Numbered from the stretch's first letter, positions 52,779 through 62,023 are shown. The stretch is 64,000 bases of DNA from Candidatus Neomicrothrix sp. UBA4542 (GCA_002388005.1 DGLO01000047.1:48245-112244); one strand, 5' to 3'. Notes: generated from the letters alone by a model not told the origin. Translations and numbers: made by a program.

Positions 52779-53323
52779 CTGAGGCCGCACCTTTAAGTGG
52801 TCCGGGCGTGGAAGAACTGGTACGCCGAGTGATGGACGTAATCAATGCCGCTCGGCCTATGCCGTTATCCACGTCCGTCATGGTTAGTCGAGACGAAATT
52901 CTGGAACTCTTGGAAGCGGCGCTTGTGGAACTCCCCGACGAAGTGCGCGAAGCGCGTTGGCTTTTGAAAGAACGCGAAGATCTTCTTAGTAAAGCAAGAA
53001 TTGACGCCGGCCTAGTAATTGAAGAGGCGCGAACTCGGGTCGCCCAAATGGTGCAACGAACAGAGGTGGTGCGTTCAGCGGAACGCAAGGCGCGTCAAAT
53101 GGTAGAGGAGGCCGATTCGCAGGCTCGTAGGCGACGTCACGAAGTCGATGACTACTGCGAGCAACGCTTGGAGCAGTTCGCGTTGGCCTTGGAGAAAGTC
53201 CAGACAGCGGTAACAGACGCTAGAGGGCGGCTCCAGCCGACGCTACCGGTGCGAGAGCCGGAGCTGTCTACCGAACCGGAAGAGTCTTCCGGCCCGGAGG
53301 TCTTCGACCAGGACGAAATTTGA
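52775..53323 (+). CDS. SepIVA-like DivIVA/coiled-coil protein (positional homologue)
   Basis: A 182-residue acidic protein dominated by a coiled coil (about residues 45-145) rich in Glu, Arg and Ala, followed by a Glu/Pro-rich tail. No membrane segment or nucleotide motif. In Mycobacterium, SepIVA (Rv2927c), a DivIVA-type septum-associated protein, occupies the slot next to the DUF177 gene in the same gene cluster; position and character suggest the same role, in polar growth or division. GTG 52775 overlaps the coaD stop; the next gene overlaps its own stop by 4 bases. Confidence 0.65.
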   Translation: MTEAAPLSGPGVEELVRRVMDVINAARPMPLSTSVMVSRDEILELLEAALVELPDEVREARWLLKEREDLLSKARIDAGLVIEEARTRVAQMVQRTEVVRSAERKARQMVEEADSQARRRRHEVDDYCEQRLEQFALALEKVQTAVTDARGRLQPTLPVREPELSTEPEESSGPEVFDQDEI

Positions 53324-53895
53324 AGCCTGGAGGTCCAGTACCCGAGCTTCGTGTCCCGCTCGAGAGGCTTCAACGACTTGAGGCGTTGAGAACTTGGGAG
53401 GTCGTCGTCGAGGCATTCCGCGTTCAGGAGGGCGATGACCCACTGCGGGTTGGCGACGTTTCGGTGGCAACAGAGCAGACGGTGAGAGTTGAACTGATCT
53501 TGGATCAAGTTCGCGAGGGCGTAACAGCGACAGGAGTTGTCAGCACCACCTGGACCGGCGAGTGTTCTCGATGTCTGCGACCGGTTGAAGGAACCGCGAC
53601 CGCGGAAATTGAGGAGCTTTTTGAAGAAAATCCCAGCGAGGGAGAGTCCTACCCTCTTGATGAAGAGTTCATAGACCTTAAGCCAATGGTTCGAGAAGCG
53701 ATTCTCTTGGAATTGCCCGTAGGTGTGGTTCGATGTGAGACCCAAGAAGAATGTTCACAATTATCGTCAGAACATTTAGGGACCTCAGAGGGTGACGAAG
53801 ATCCCGAAAAGCCCGTTTCGCATGATCCGAGATGGGCACCGTTAGACGCGCTGGTCTTTGAAAACGAGGAAGAACCCGAACGAGACCAGGAATAG
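53320..53895 (+). CDS. DUF177 (YceD-like) family protein
   Basis: A 191-residue member of DUF177, found directly before rpmF in nearly all bacteria and implicated in 23S rRNA or ribosome metabolism. The hallmark 'WTGECSRCLRPVEG' (C-x2-C) is near residues 80-93, and 'DLKPMVREAILLELP' follows. Its C-terminal acidic tail is longer than usual. It starts at TTG 53320, overlapping the preceding stop (TTGA). Autonomous activity is unknown. Confidence 0.88.
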   Translation: MKPGGPVPELRVPLERLQRLEALRTWEVVVEAFRVQEGDDPLRVGDVSVATEQTVRVELILDQVREGVTATGVVSTTWTGECSRCLRPVEGTATAEIEELFEENPSEGESYPLDEEFIDLKPMVREAILLELPVGVVRCETQEECSQLSSEHLGTSEGDEDPEKPVSHDPRWAPLDALVFENEEEPERDQE

Positions 53896-54088
53896 GGGGG
53901 TTCTCTTCGGGTCTCTGCCGTAGGAGGTCGGTACTCGTCCGGGTAACATCATGTATCTGTGTCGATGTGTCCGACACAATCCCGCGCCGCTGGCCGTCGT
54001 TGTACCTGTGTGAGGTCCACGGCACCACGTCGGCGCAAGTTCGCTCTACCCAATCCGAATACATTGGGTCCACTCCCTGAGGTCGACG
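53896..54088 (+). promoter_or_regulatory. Leader region of rpmF with small hairpin
   Basis: A 193-base interval between the DUF177 gene and rpmF, longer than usual for this cluster. It contains one hairpin, TGTGTCG-atgtgtc-CGACACA (53958-53978), and no open frame that I can support. A promoter or ribosomal-protein leader is likely, but the protein or signal is not identifiable. Confidence 0.35.
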
Positions 54089-54268
54089 ATGGCCGTCCCA
54101 AAGCAAAAGACTTCCAAGTCGAAAACACGTAGCCGGCGTGCCGCAGCGTGGAAACTTCGCTCCGCTCCGCATAGCTCTTGCCCGCGATGTTCTGAATCCA
54201 AATTGCCTCATCGCGTCTGCGGCAACTGCGGCTGGTACGCCGGTCGCCAGGCCATCGAAATCAACTAA
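54089..54268 (+). CDS. rpmF: 50S ribosomal protein L32
   Basis: A 59-residue ribosomal protein. It begins [17 protein letters not shown] and carries the zinc-ribbon Cys pairs C-P-R-C and C-G-N-C (about residues 32-35 and 45-48) in the order '[15 protein letters not shown]'. The four-Cys form is the zinc-replete version. ATG 54089 follows TGAGG at 54078-54082. It forms part of the conserved DUF177-rpmF-plsX set, with plsX 17 bases downstream. Confidence 0.95.
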   Translation: MAVPKQKTSKSKTRSRRAAAWKLRSAPHSSCPRCSESKLPHRVCGNCGWYAGRQAIEIN

Positions 54269-54285
54269 TCGGGCAGGCCGTACCC

Positions 54286-55254
54286 ATGCAGCCCATTGTC
54301 GTTGACGCCATGGGTGGCGACAACGCTCCCTCGGTCATAGTCGAAGGGGCTCGCGCAGCGATCGAGTTAGGTATCCGCGTTGAACTAGTTGGCGATCCCG
54401 CCCGAATAGAGAATGCCGGCGACATAGTGGTTCACAAGGCGCTCGAGGTTATAGGAATGGCAGATGAACCGGGCCGCGCAGTACGGACTTTGAAGGATTC
54501 ATCGATCGTCCGAGCAGCTGAACGTGTTCGAGATGGACACGCTGGAGCGATGGTTAGTGCTGGAAATACCGGAGCCGTCGCAGCAGCTGCTCTATTGAGG
54601 ATGAAGCGTCTACGAGGCGTCAACCGGCCGGCAATCGCCACAACGTTGCCGGTCCCCGGACGAACTCCCAAAATACTTCTCGATTCGGGAGCGATGGCAG
54701 ATTGCCAACCCGGCTGGCTGCATCAATTTGCTCAAATGGGTTCAGCGTTTACTCAGGTGAGATACGAAGTGGACCAGCCGCGCGTCGGGTTGGTATCGAT
54801 AGGAGAGGAACCAGAAAAAGGCAACCAGTTAGTGAAGGAAGCCCATCAACTGTTGGCGGATGACTCCTCGCTTAACTTTGTCGGAAATGTAGAAGGACGC
54901 GATGTGCTCAGCGGCGATGTCGATGTGCTTGTCGCGGATGGATTTACGGGGAACGTGATCCTCAAGACACTTGAAGGCACAATCAAGTTTCTGGTCGACC
55001 AGATAGTGACCGCCTTGACCGCCGAAGGCGCTGCTGAAATCGGCGCTCAAGCTCTAGGTCATCTAGCCCCCATAGCTGCCGAACTAAATCCAGACGCTGT
55101 TGGTGGAGCAATGCTTCTGGGAGTGAACGGTGTCGCCATCATCAGTCATGGATCCGCTAGCCCAACGGCCATCACCAACGCCTGCCAATTAGCTAAAGAC
55201 ATGGTGGATAGAAACTTGGTCGGCGAGCTCAGCGCAGCGGTCAGCGGCAACTGA
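54286..55254 (+). CDS. plsX: Phosphate acyltransferase PlsX
   Basis: A 322-residue peripheral-membrane enzyme converting acyl-ACP plus phosphate into acyl phosphate, the first step of phospholipid synthesis. The N-terminal 'VVDAMGGDNAP' (residues 5-15) and 'SGAMADCQPGWLHQFAQMG' are family landmarks, with 'SIGEEPEKGN' and 'VLVADGFTGNVILK' following. The gene lies between rpmF and acpP, its substrate carrier. The frame starts at ATG 54286, 17 bases after rpmF. Downstream is a 118-base gap with a palindrome. Confidence 0.95.
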   Translation: MQPIVVDAMGGDNAPSVIVEGARAAIELGIRVELVGDPARIENAGDIVVHKALEVIGMADEPGRAVRTLKDSSIVRAAERVRDGHAGAMVSAGNTGAVAAAALLRMKRLRGVNRPAIATTLPVPGRTPKILLDSGAMADCQPGWLHQFAQMGSAFTQVRYEVDQPRVGLVSIGEEPEKGNQLVKEAHQLLADDSSLNFVGNVEGRDVLSGDVDVLVADGFTGNVILKTLEGTIKFLVDQIVTALTAEGAAEIGAQALGHLAPIAAELNPDAVGGAMLLGVNGVAIISHGSASPTAITNACQLAKDMVDRNLVGELSAAVSGN

Positions 55255-55301
55255 GACGAGCCGCAACACAACTTAGAGTGATAAAGCCCACGATAATTTA
55301 C

Positions 55302-55323
55302 ACGCAAAGTGGTAATTTTGCGT
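55302..55323. promoter_or_regulatory. Inverted repeat ACGCAAA-N8-TTTGCGT before acpP
   Basis: Perfect 7-base arms with an 8-base A/T-rich spacer, located 49 bases before the acpP start. The symmetry, A/T centre and position upstream of a fatty-acid-synthesis gene resemble an operator for a dimeric regulator. No regulator gene is present in the window to assign it to. Confidence 0.4.
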
Positions 55324-55372
55324 ATCTGCTATGGTTACTCCCTGACCACGCCCCAAGACGGTAGGAGTCTCT

Positions 55373-55663
55373 TTGCCGGCCGAAACACACGTTGAACAAA
55401 GTCAGCCAGACCGAAACAGTGTCTTCGAAATCATTCGTGACCAACTGTCGGACATCCTCGAGATCGATCCGGGCCGAGTAACCGAAGCCTCTTCCTTCGT
55501 TGAAGACCTTGAAGCGGATTCACTCGCGCTGATTGAGCTAGTCGAAGGCCTAGAAGAGGAGCTATCAGAACGGACCGTCGGATTTCGAATCGAAGACGAA
55601 GACCTCGAAGATCTCAAGACCGTTCGTGACGCCATTGATTACGTAATGGCCCGAATCAACTGA
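55373..55663 (+). CDS. acpP: Acyl carrier protein
   Basis: A 96-residue acidic helical bundle. The phosphopantetheine attachment Ser is in 'EADSLALIELVEG' (Ser 50). It shuttles acyl chains for fatty acid synthesis and PlsX. TTG 55373 starts the protein, with TAGGAG (55361-55366) 6 bases before; the N terminus has about 15 extra residues relative to the usual ACP. The rnc gene starts 1 base after the stop. Confidence 0.93.
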   Translation: MPAETHVEQSQPDRNSVFEIIRDQLSDILEIDPGRVTEASSFVEDLEADSLALIELVEGLEEELSERTVGFRIEDEDLEDLKTVRDAIDYVMARIN

Positions 55664-55664
55664 C

Positions 55665-56429
55665 GTGATTGAAACCAGACCAGCACTGCAGTTACTCGCC
55701 CGAAGAATCGGCTATTCCTTCAAAGACCTGGATCTCTTAGATCTGGCCGTATCACACCGAAGTTGGTGCGCAGAACACGATGACGCACCCTCGAATGAAC
55801 GACTTGAGCTGCTAGGAGACGCGGTACTCGGACATTGCGTGGCCGCCTATCTCTATCGGGAGTATCCAGGATGGAGCGAAGGCGATCTTGCCCAAGCGAG
55901 ATCCGCCATAGTTAACGCGTCAGCCCTCGCAGAAGTGGCCGATCGTTACGGGATCGGCGAAGCTTTGCTCCTCGGGGTTGGCGAGGACCGTTCAGGTGGG
56001 CGAGAGAAAGTTTCTCTTCTCGGCGATGCCTTCGAGGCTTTGCTTGGAGCCATTTACCTTGACGGTGGAATGGAAGTAGCCGAACGTATCGCTCTTGAGG
56101 CCCTGTCCGACCGAATCGCAGATGTCGCCGTTGACCCAAGCGTCGCAGACGTAAAAACCCGATTACAGGAATTCGTTGTTCGCGCCTACGGCGACTCTCC
56201 CCAGTACACGGTGACTGATAGCGGCCCCGATCACGACAAGTGTTTTGCCGCGGAGGTTTCCTTTGCGGGCGCCGTCCGAGGTAAGGGCCAAGGAACCTCA
56301 AAGAAACAAGCAGAGCAGGCCGCGGCAACTCACGCCTGGCTAGAACACGAACTCTCAGAATACCCCGACCATTCCCCCTCTCCGACTACGCAAGGAAAAA
56401 CCAAGAATGCTGGAACTCCCCGAGCTTGA
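55665..56429 (+). CDS. rnc: Ribonuclease III
   Basis: A 254-residue double-strand-specific endonuclease that processes rRNA and mRNA. The signature NERLELLGDAVLG (residues 44-56, catalytic Asp 52) is intact, and 'LLGDAFEALLGAIYLDGG' supplies the other Glu/Asp ligands. A dsRNA-binding domain (about 160-230, 'DVKTRLQEFVVRAYG', 'GTSKKQAEQAAATHAW') follows. GTG 55665 begins right after acpP, and the last 23 bases overlap the mutM-like gene. Confidence 0.95.
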   Translation: MIETRPALQLLARRIGYSFKDLDLLDLAVSHRSWCAEHDDAPSNERLELLGDAVLGHCVAAYLYREYPGWSEGDLAQARSAIVNASALAEVADRYGIGEALLLGVGEDRSGGREKVSLLGDAFEALLGAIYLDGGMEVAERIALEALSDRIADVAVDPSVADVKTRLQEFVVRAYGDSPQYTVTDSGPDHDKCFAAEVSFAGAVRGKGQGTSKKQAEQAAATHAWLEHELSEYPDHSPSPTTQGKTKNAGTPRA

Positions 56430-57237
56430 GACCGCCCGCCGCGACCTAGATAGGGAAATCGGCGGCTTGAAAATCAAACAAATAGACATCATCGGTCCCA
56501 AACGGATGATCCCGGGCCAGGCAAACAAGACGTCCCTCACCAAAGCGTTGGCTGGCTCCAAGATCTCCAACGTCAAACGCGTTGGCATGTTGCTCTGCCT
56601 TGGTGTCGGAAAGGAGCAGGCGTTGGTGATTGACCTTGGATCCGGCGGATCTCTACGAAGGGCCGCGAACAAAGACCAGGTCGACGCCAGCACTCAAGCG
56701 GTCATTGGATTTACCCAAAAAGGCCAGCTTCGACTGCTTGATAGTGACAAAGAGTCAACCATTACTTTGGTCGATCATGACGCAATAACGGAGACCTTCC
56801 CCCAAATAGCAGAGCTTGGTTTTGACCCAGTCGAACAACCGATTTCGTGGACTAATTTTGGCCATCGGCTATTAGCTCGCGACAAGAAGTTGAGACCCCT
56901 ATTAATGGATTCTTCGTTCATCATCGGATTGGGCCCTGTATACAGCGACGAAATCCTCCACGCGGCGTTATTACGACACGACAGAATCGCGAATCAGCTG
57001 ATAACACAAGAGATCCGACGGCTGTATCGCGCGATTGTCGAAACTGTGCACAACGCGGTGAAACACCGTGGCGCGAGCATCGCCGGTACATGCGATGTTT
57101 TCGGTGAACCGGGCGGGTACAACGAATATCTCGAAGTCTTCGGTCGGGCTGGTGAACGAAGCAGGAACGGGCGTGGCGATGTTCGAACCGCCCGCGTAGG
57201 TGGCTCCACACACTACTACTGCGATTACCAGGTCTGA
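56407..57237 (+). CDS. MutM/Fpg-like protein lacking catalytic and zinc-finger residues
   Basis: A 276-residue protein of the Fpg/Nei fold in the normal rnc-mutM-smc position. It begins MLELPELE where active Fpg has MPELPEVE: the N-terminal Pro nucleophile is Leu2. The Lys 57 position (E. coli numbering) is Gly60, Met 74 is Ser79, the DPRRFG loop is replaced, Asn 169 of GVGNIYA is Pro177 (GLGPVYSDE), Arg 259 is lost, and the zinc Cys are S252, G255 and Q275 with only C272 kept. The fold is intact, with no frameshift, so a non-catalytic DNA-binding or other role is likely. Overlaps rnc by 23 bases. Confidence 0.85.
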   Translation: MLELPELETARRDLDREIGGLKIKQIDIIGPKRMIPGQANKTSLTKALAGSKISNVKRVGMLLCLGVGKEQALVIDLGSGGSLRRAANKDQVDASTQAVIGFTQKGQLRLLDSDKESTITLVDHDAITETFPQIAELGFDPVEQPISWTNFGHRLLARDKKLRPLLMDSSFIIGLGPVYSDEILHAALLRHDRIANQLITQEIRRLYRAIVETVHNAVKHRGASIAGTCDVFGEPGGYNEYLEVFGRAGERSRNGRGDVRTARVGGSTHYYCDYQV

Positions 57238-57365
57238 TTCGTTCTACTTTCGCGCAAGACAAATACCCCCTTGAGGGTCAACCAACTGGAGCTAACCAGA
57301 GGGCATGATGTCGGAGTACCGCCGTGATCGGGGGTGCCCGTCGTTCTCCGGATAGGTCATAAATA

Positions 57366-60300
57366 GTGTTTCTTAAGTCACTTACCATGAAGGGTTTCAA
57401 ATCTTTCGCTGACCCGACAGTGCTTGAATTCGAACCAGGAGTAACGGTTGTCGTAGGTCCAAACGGCAGCGGGAAGTCCAATGTCGTTGATGCCGTGGCT
57501 TGGGTCCTAGGCGCTCAGGGACCGACAACGGTGAGATCAGGAAAAATGGAGGACGTGGTGTTTGCCGGCACCCCTGATCGACCGGCCCTTGGGCGAGCTG
57601 AAGTCAGCCTTGTTATTGATAATTCCGCAGGCTCTTTACCAATTGAATTCACCGAAATCACAGTTACTCGGACTCTTTATCGATCAGGTGATTCCGAATA
57701 TTCAATGAACGGTGTGCCCTGCCGGTTGCTTGATATCCAGGAACTCCTCAGCGACGCGGGGGTTGGTCGTCAACAACACGTCATTGTCGCTCAGGGACAG
57801 ATAGACCAGGTTCTCAACGCACGTCCGGAAGATCGCCGCACCATTGTTGAAGAGGCAGCCGGGATTCTCAAGTTTCGACGACGAAAGGAGCGAGCAGAAC
57901 GGCGGCTTGCCGCCACCGAAGCCAACATGACGCGTCTGCGGGACCTGCAAAGAGAAGTTCGCCGGCAACTACGCCCCCTGGAGAAGCAGGCTGACGCGGC
58001 AAAACGCCACGGGGCTGTGGCCGAAGAGCTCCGAACACTCCGGCTATACCTCACTGGAAAGAAGTTGAGAGCCCTTGAGACCGCACAATCTTCAGCAAAA
58101 GGCGAGAGTCGAGAGTTAAAAGAAGAACAGGTCCGCCTGCGTGCCGAACTTGGAGAACTCGATATAGAGATCGGTGCCTCGGAAGCCCAACTGGCCGCAG
58201 CGGGAGATCAGGGTTTAGATCTGCTGCCTCGTACGGAGTCGCTTCGCGAGAGATGCCGCGGCCTAATCGCTTTGATCGATGAGCGCTCCAGAACGACAAA
58301 GCGAGATCGTGCAGCAGTCGTAGCCGAAGATGTCGCTCTCACGCTTGAAGAGGAACTAGCGAGGCTTGCGAGTGAACTGCAAGCTCTAGATACCCGCGGC
58401 GGCATGATTGAGCATCGGCTAGAAGAACTTGCCGTAGCTGAGACTCGACTCGAGGCCCAGGGTCTTGCACTGGATGACGGACCGCCGATTGTGGAACTCA
58501 ATGCGGCAAAACGAGCAGCCAAGATCAAAGGGGAACTAGGTCCCCTGAGAACTGGTTTAGAAAGAGTGGAAGCTCAAAAGGACGGTCTAGCGAAGCGCAC
58601 GGCACAAGTCCTTAGTCAAATTACTGACGCCGAAGAACGCCTCAATCAACTTCAGGCAACACTACGTTTGGCCTCCGGCGCGGAAGCTGAGCTAGTCCGA
58701 CTAGTTGATGAGGGCCAGAAAGATGTAGACGAGGCGGTAGCCGTATCTGATGACCTGGTTCTAGAACAACAATCTGCACTGAAAGAGGAAGGAACTTGGA
58801 AAGCAAGAGCGGAAGCCCTCGAGTTGGCGATCGAGGATGCTAGAGCGCGTTCCGGATTACAGAAGCTAGAGGAAATTGAGGGAGTTCTCGGCGTTCTCGG
58901 AGAACTCATTCAAATCGAATCGGGCTGGGAACCGGCGGTGGAAGCAGCCATAGGAGGAGCCCTCGCTTCGGTTGTAGTCGAAGACGTCCAAACAGCCCGC
59001 ATAGCGTTGCAACGGCTTCGAGAGTCTGATTCAGCTGGGTCGATTTTGGCTTTACAAATCCCCACCGCTCCGGTCACGTTTCCGACACATGGTGAACCTC
59101 TGCGCAATCGCGTCTCCACTAGGCGCTCTGGCGTAGCTCCTTTACTCGACGCGCTCTTAGAAGGCGCCGTATGCGTGAGTGGCGGCTGGTCCGAAGCTAT
59201 TGATCTTGCGATCGAACAACCTGGGTTGACTGTCGTTACCAATACAGGTGAATGCTGCGGGCCCAATGGGTGGAGTGTCGGATCAGGCGGAAACGCCGCC
59301 ACTGCGATGGCACTAAAGGATGCCAAAGTCCGAGTTCAAGAAGCCACAGCCCGACGCGAGGCAACAGAGACAGAATGCTCAGTGGCCGAGTCAAGGCAGC
59401 GAGAAGCTCGATATAGCTTGAAAACCGCTGTGCTTGAACTCGAAACGAACGATGACTTATTGACCCGCTTATCGGATGCCATCGAAAAGATCCAACGCGA
59501 CTGGCGCACCCTCGCTGAGGAGCGCCAGTCGTTGCAAACACGTACCGCTGATCTCGACGAAACGTTGGACCGCGATCGTCCCAGAATTCTGGATCTCGAG
59601 GAACAGCTTGTTGAGTTCGAAGCAGCGGAAGCCCTTGAACGGTCTGCGATGACAGATGCCCACACGAAGCGGCGCGACCTAGATGATGAGATGCGAACCA
59701 CCGCGACGCAACGAGCGGAACTCGAAGCCAGCGCTAGCCTCCTTAGCGAACAAAAGGCACAAGTCGAAACACGCCACAGTGCGATAACGACGCAGTTACA
59801 AACTAATGATGGCGAACGAGCAGGGAGTTCTGATCGGCTTCGTCAAGCCGAACTCACGGTTTCAACGCTAGAGCGCTTGCGGGAATTGCTGCAGGCACGA
59901 CTGAATTCCTTAGAGCAAGAAGTCGATCAACTACGCCAACGACGTTCACAGATTTCGACCGAAGTTCGATCAGTAGCAGAACGGCTGGAGCTTCTTCGTG
60001 GAGAGCGTACCGCTGTCGAAAAACGATCGGCTGAAGTTCGAGAACTCGCGTCTGCAGGAGAAATCGCTGACACCGAACGACGATTCAAACTCGACAGTTT
60101 GCGTGAACTATTACGCAATGAACTCGCGGCAGACCCGCACGAAGCAATGACGGCGCCCGAACCTCAACTCAACGAGGCCGACACGCCCGCGTCGAGGGCG
60201 CGGGAACTCGAGGGTGATTTGCGTCGCATGGGGCCCATCAACCCGCTTGCCCTGCAAGAATATGAAGCACTCAAGGAACGTCACGACTTCGTAGCAGAAC

Positions 60301-60824
60301 AATTGGAAGACGTGCGCAGCGGCCGGCGCGAATTGAACAAAGTTATTGCCGCGGTAGACGTGGAGATTGTGCAGGTGTTCTCGTCAGCGTTTGCCGACGT
60401 AGCCGAAAACTTTGAGCAAATATTTTCTACGCTATTTCCCGGTGGAGAAGGCCGGCTCAAACTCACTGACCCTAGCGAGATGCTGGAAACTGGGATTGAG
60501 TTAGAAGCGAGACCCTCGGGTAAGAACGTACGGAAACTTTCCCTTCTGTCAGGGGGAGAGAGAGCTTTAACCGCCCTGGCGTTTCTATTCGCGATTTTCC
60601 GAAGTCGGCCGTCGCCGTTCTATGTCATGGACGAGGTTGAAGCCGCGCTGGACGACATCAACTTGCACCGATTCCTTGATCTCGTCTCGGAGTTTCGCCG
60701 AGAGGCGCAACTCGTGATCGTAACTCACCAGAAGCGCACCATGGAAGCAGCGGATGTCTTATACGGAGTCTCAATGGCGCCGGCAGGTTCATCCCGGGTA
60801 TTGAGCGAAAAAGTGGCGACATAG
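57366..60824 (+). CDS. smc: Chromosome segregation protein SMC
   Basis: A 1152-residue SMC ATPase that compacts and separates chromosomes as a dimer with ScpAB. Walker A is GPNGSGKSN (residues 32-40), the hinge (about 510-650, 'GVLGVLGELIQIESGWEPAVEAAIGGALASVVVED') sits between long coiled coils, and the C-terminal head has LSGGERALTALAFLFAIF with Walker B FYVMDEVEAALDD. GTG 57366 (MFLKSLTMKGFKSF) is the canonical start. The 128-base gap from the mutM-like gene holds likely promoter space. ftsY follows 47 bases later. Confidence 0.96.
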   Translation: MFLKSLTMKGFKSFADPTVLEFEPGVTVVVGPNGSGKSNVVDAVAWVLGAQGPTTVRSGKMEDVVFAGTPDRPALGRAEVSLVIDNSAGSLPIEFTEITVTRTLYRSGDSEYSMNGVPCRLLDIQELLSDAGVGRQQHVIVAQGQIDQVLNARPEDRRTIVEEAAGILKFRRRKERAERRLAATEANMTRLRDLQREVRRQLRPLEKQADAAKRHGAVAEELRTLRLYLTGKKLRALETAQSSAKGESRELKEEQVRLRAELGELDIEIGASEAQLAAAGDQGLDLLPRTESLRERCRGLIALIDERSRTTKRDRAAVVAEDVALTLEEELARLASELQALDTRGGMIEHRLEELAVAETRLEAQGLALDDGPPIVELNAAKRAAKIKGELGPLRTGLERVEAQKDGLAKRTAQVLSQITDAEERLNQLQATLRLASGAEAELVRLVDEGQKDVDEAVAVSDDLVLEQQSALKEEGTWKARAEALELAIEDARARSGLQKLEEIEGVLGVLGELIQIESGWEPAVEAAIGGALASVVVEDVQTARIALQRLRESDSAGSILALQIPTAPVTFPTHGEPLRNRVSTRRSGVAPLLDALLEGAVCVSGGWSEAIDLAIEQPGLTVVTNTGECCGPNGWSVGSGGNAATAMALKDAKVRVQEATARREATETECSVAESRQREARYSLKTAVLELETNDDLLTRLSDAIEKIQRDWRTLAEERQSLQTRTADLDETLDRDRPRILDLEEQLVEFEAAEALERSAMTDAHTKRRDLDDEMRTTATQRAELEASASLLSEQKAQVETRHSAITTQLQTNDGERAGSSDRLRQAELTVSTLERLRELLQARLNSLEQEVDQLRQRRSQISTEVRSVAERLELLRGERTAVEKRSAEVRELASAGEIADTERRFKLDSLRELLRNELAADPHEAMTAPEPQLNEADTPASRARELEGDLRRMGPINPLALQEYEALKERHDFVAEQLEDVRSGRRELNKVIAAVDVEIVQVFSSAFADVAENFEQIFSTLFPGGEGRLKLTDPSEMLETGIELEARPSGKNVRKLSLLSGGERALTALAFLFAIFRSRPSPFYVMDEVEAALDDINLHRFLDLVSEFRREAQLVIVTHQKRTMEAADVLYGVSMAPAGSSRVLSEKVAT

Positions 60825-60871
60825 GCCGAGCGTCTCTCCGTCCGCAATCTGCTCTGTAGGATCCCGACAAC

Positions 60872-61975
60872 GTGAACGCGACTCTGCTCATCATCTTCTT
60901 AGCTGCCATGGTTTCATTGGCACTTCTGCCCTGGGTGCATCGCCAGTGGACCACCCGCCGTGGGACGCCGAGAGATTCCCGGCCGAGAGCACCGTCGGAA
61001 AGTACCGAGAGCTCTTTTCGACAAGATGGCGGTCTTGGCGACGACTCAAGGGAAGAACCTCACCGAGATCTTTCGCCGCCAAGCTCTTCGGCCATGAGAA
61101 GGAAGCTCTCCAAGGCACGAGGGCTGATCTCGGACCGACTTCGGGGTATACGTAGTGGGCCCATTGATGTTTCGACATGGGAAAACCTCGAAGAGTTGTT
61201 GATTCTGGCGGATGTGGGCGTGGATGCGACGAGGGACACGGTGGATCGCTTACGCGCCGCGGAAATCACGGAAGGCTCACAACTTCTCGAATCTCTCAAA
61301 GAACAAATGAAAGCCGATCTCTCAGCCGACCGACGGTTGGTGAGTAGCGCTCCGACTGGCAAAACACCAATCTGGATCTTCGTGGGTGTCAATGGGGTCG
61401 GTAAGACCACGTCAATTGGGAAAGTCGGACGACGACTGAAAGATGAGGGCTTCAGTGTCCTCATGGCAGCGGGCGACACATTCAGGGCTGCCGCCGCGGA
61501 GCAATTAGCGAGCTGGGCTGAACGCTGCGAAGCAGACTTCGTGCGGGGAAGCGAAGGAGCGGATCCGAGTTCGGTGATATACGACGCGGTGCAAGCGGCA
61601 GCTTCTCGCGATGTAGACCTGGTGCTTGCCGACACCGCGGGACGACTTCACAACAAAGTCAACCTCATGGAAGAACTAGCGAAGGTTCGCAGAGTCGCAG
61701 ACCGCGATCCCGGCCTCGTGTCGGAGGTTCTTTTAGTTATCGACGCGACTACAGGGCAAAACGGCCTCTCCCAAGCGAGAGAATTCGCGGACACGGTCGC
61801 CGTTACAGGGATAGTTCTCACGAAGCTCGACGGCTCGGCGAAGGGTGGAATTGTGTTTGCAATCGAACGAGACCTCGGTTTGCCAGTGAAGCTTGTAGGG
61901 CTCGGGGAAGGGGACGGAGACCTAGTCGACTTTGATCCCGACGCTTTCGTGGAGGCATTGTTCGGCGATGACTAG
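60872..61975 (+). CDS. ftsY: Signal recognition particle receptor FtsY
   Basis: A 367-residue SRP-receptor GTPase. An N-terminal membrane helix (about residues 3-21, 'TLLIIFLAAMVSLALLPW') anchors it, followed by an acidic/Arg-Ser linker, the four-helix N domain and the GTPase: G1 GVNGVGKTT (about residue 173), 'GDTFRAAAAEQL', G3 DTAGRLHN, G4 TKLDGSAKGG. It pairs with Ffh for membrane targeting of nascent proteins. GTG 60872 is the start; its single N-terminal helix is typical of actinobacterial FtsY. Neighbours smc and ffh match the family order. Confidence 0.95.
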   Translation: MNATLLIIFLAAMVSLALLPWVHRQWTTRRGTPRDSRPRAPSESTESSFRQDGGLGDDSREEPHRDLSPPSSSAMRRKLSKARGLISDRLRGIRSGPIDVSTWENLEELLILADVGVDATRDTVDRLRAAEITEGSQLLESLKEQMKADLSADRRLVSSAPTGKTPIWIFVGVNGVGKTTSIGKVGRRLKDEGFSVLMAAGDTFRAAAAEQLASWAERCEADFVRGSEGADPSSVIYDAVQAAASRDVDLVLADTAGRLHNKVNLMEELAKVRRVADRDPGLVSEVLLVIDATTGQNGLSQAREFADTVAVTGIVLTKLDGSAKGGIVFAIERDLGLPVKLVGLGEGDGDLVDFDPDAFVEALFGDD

Positions 61976-62023
61976 AACCGTCTCTGAGTATCAAGAACCG
62001 ATGCAGGTAGTCTGACCAACCTT

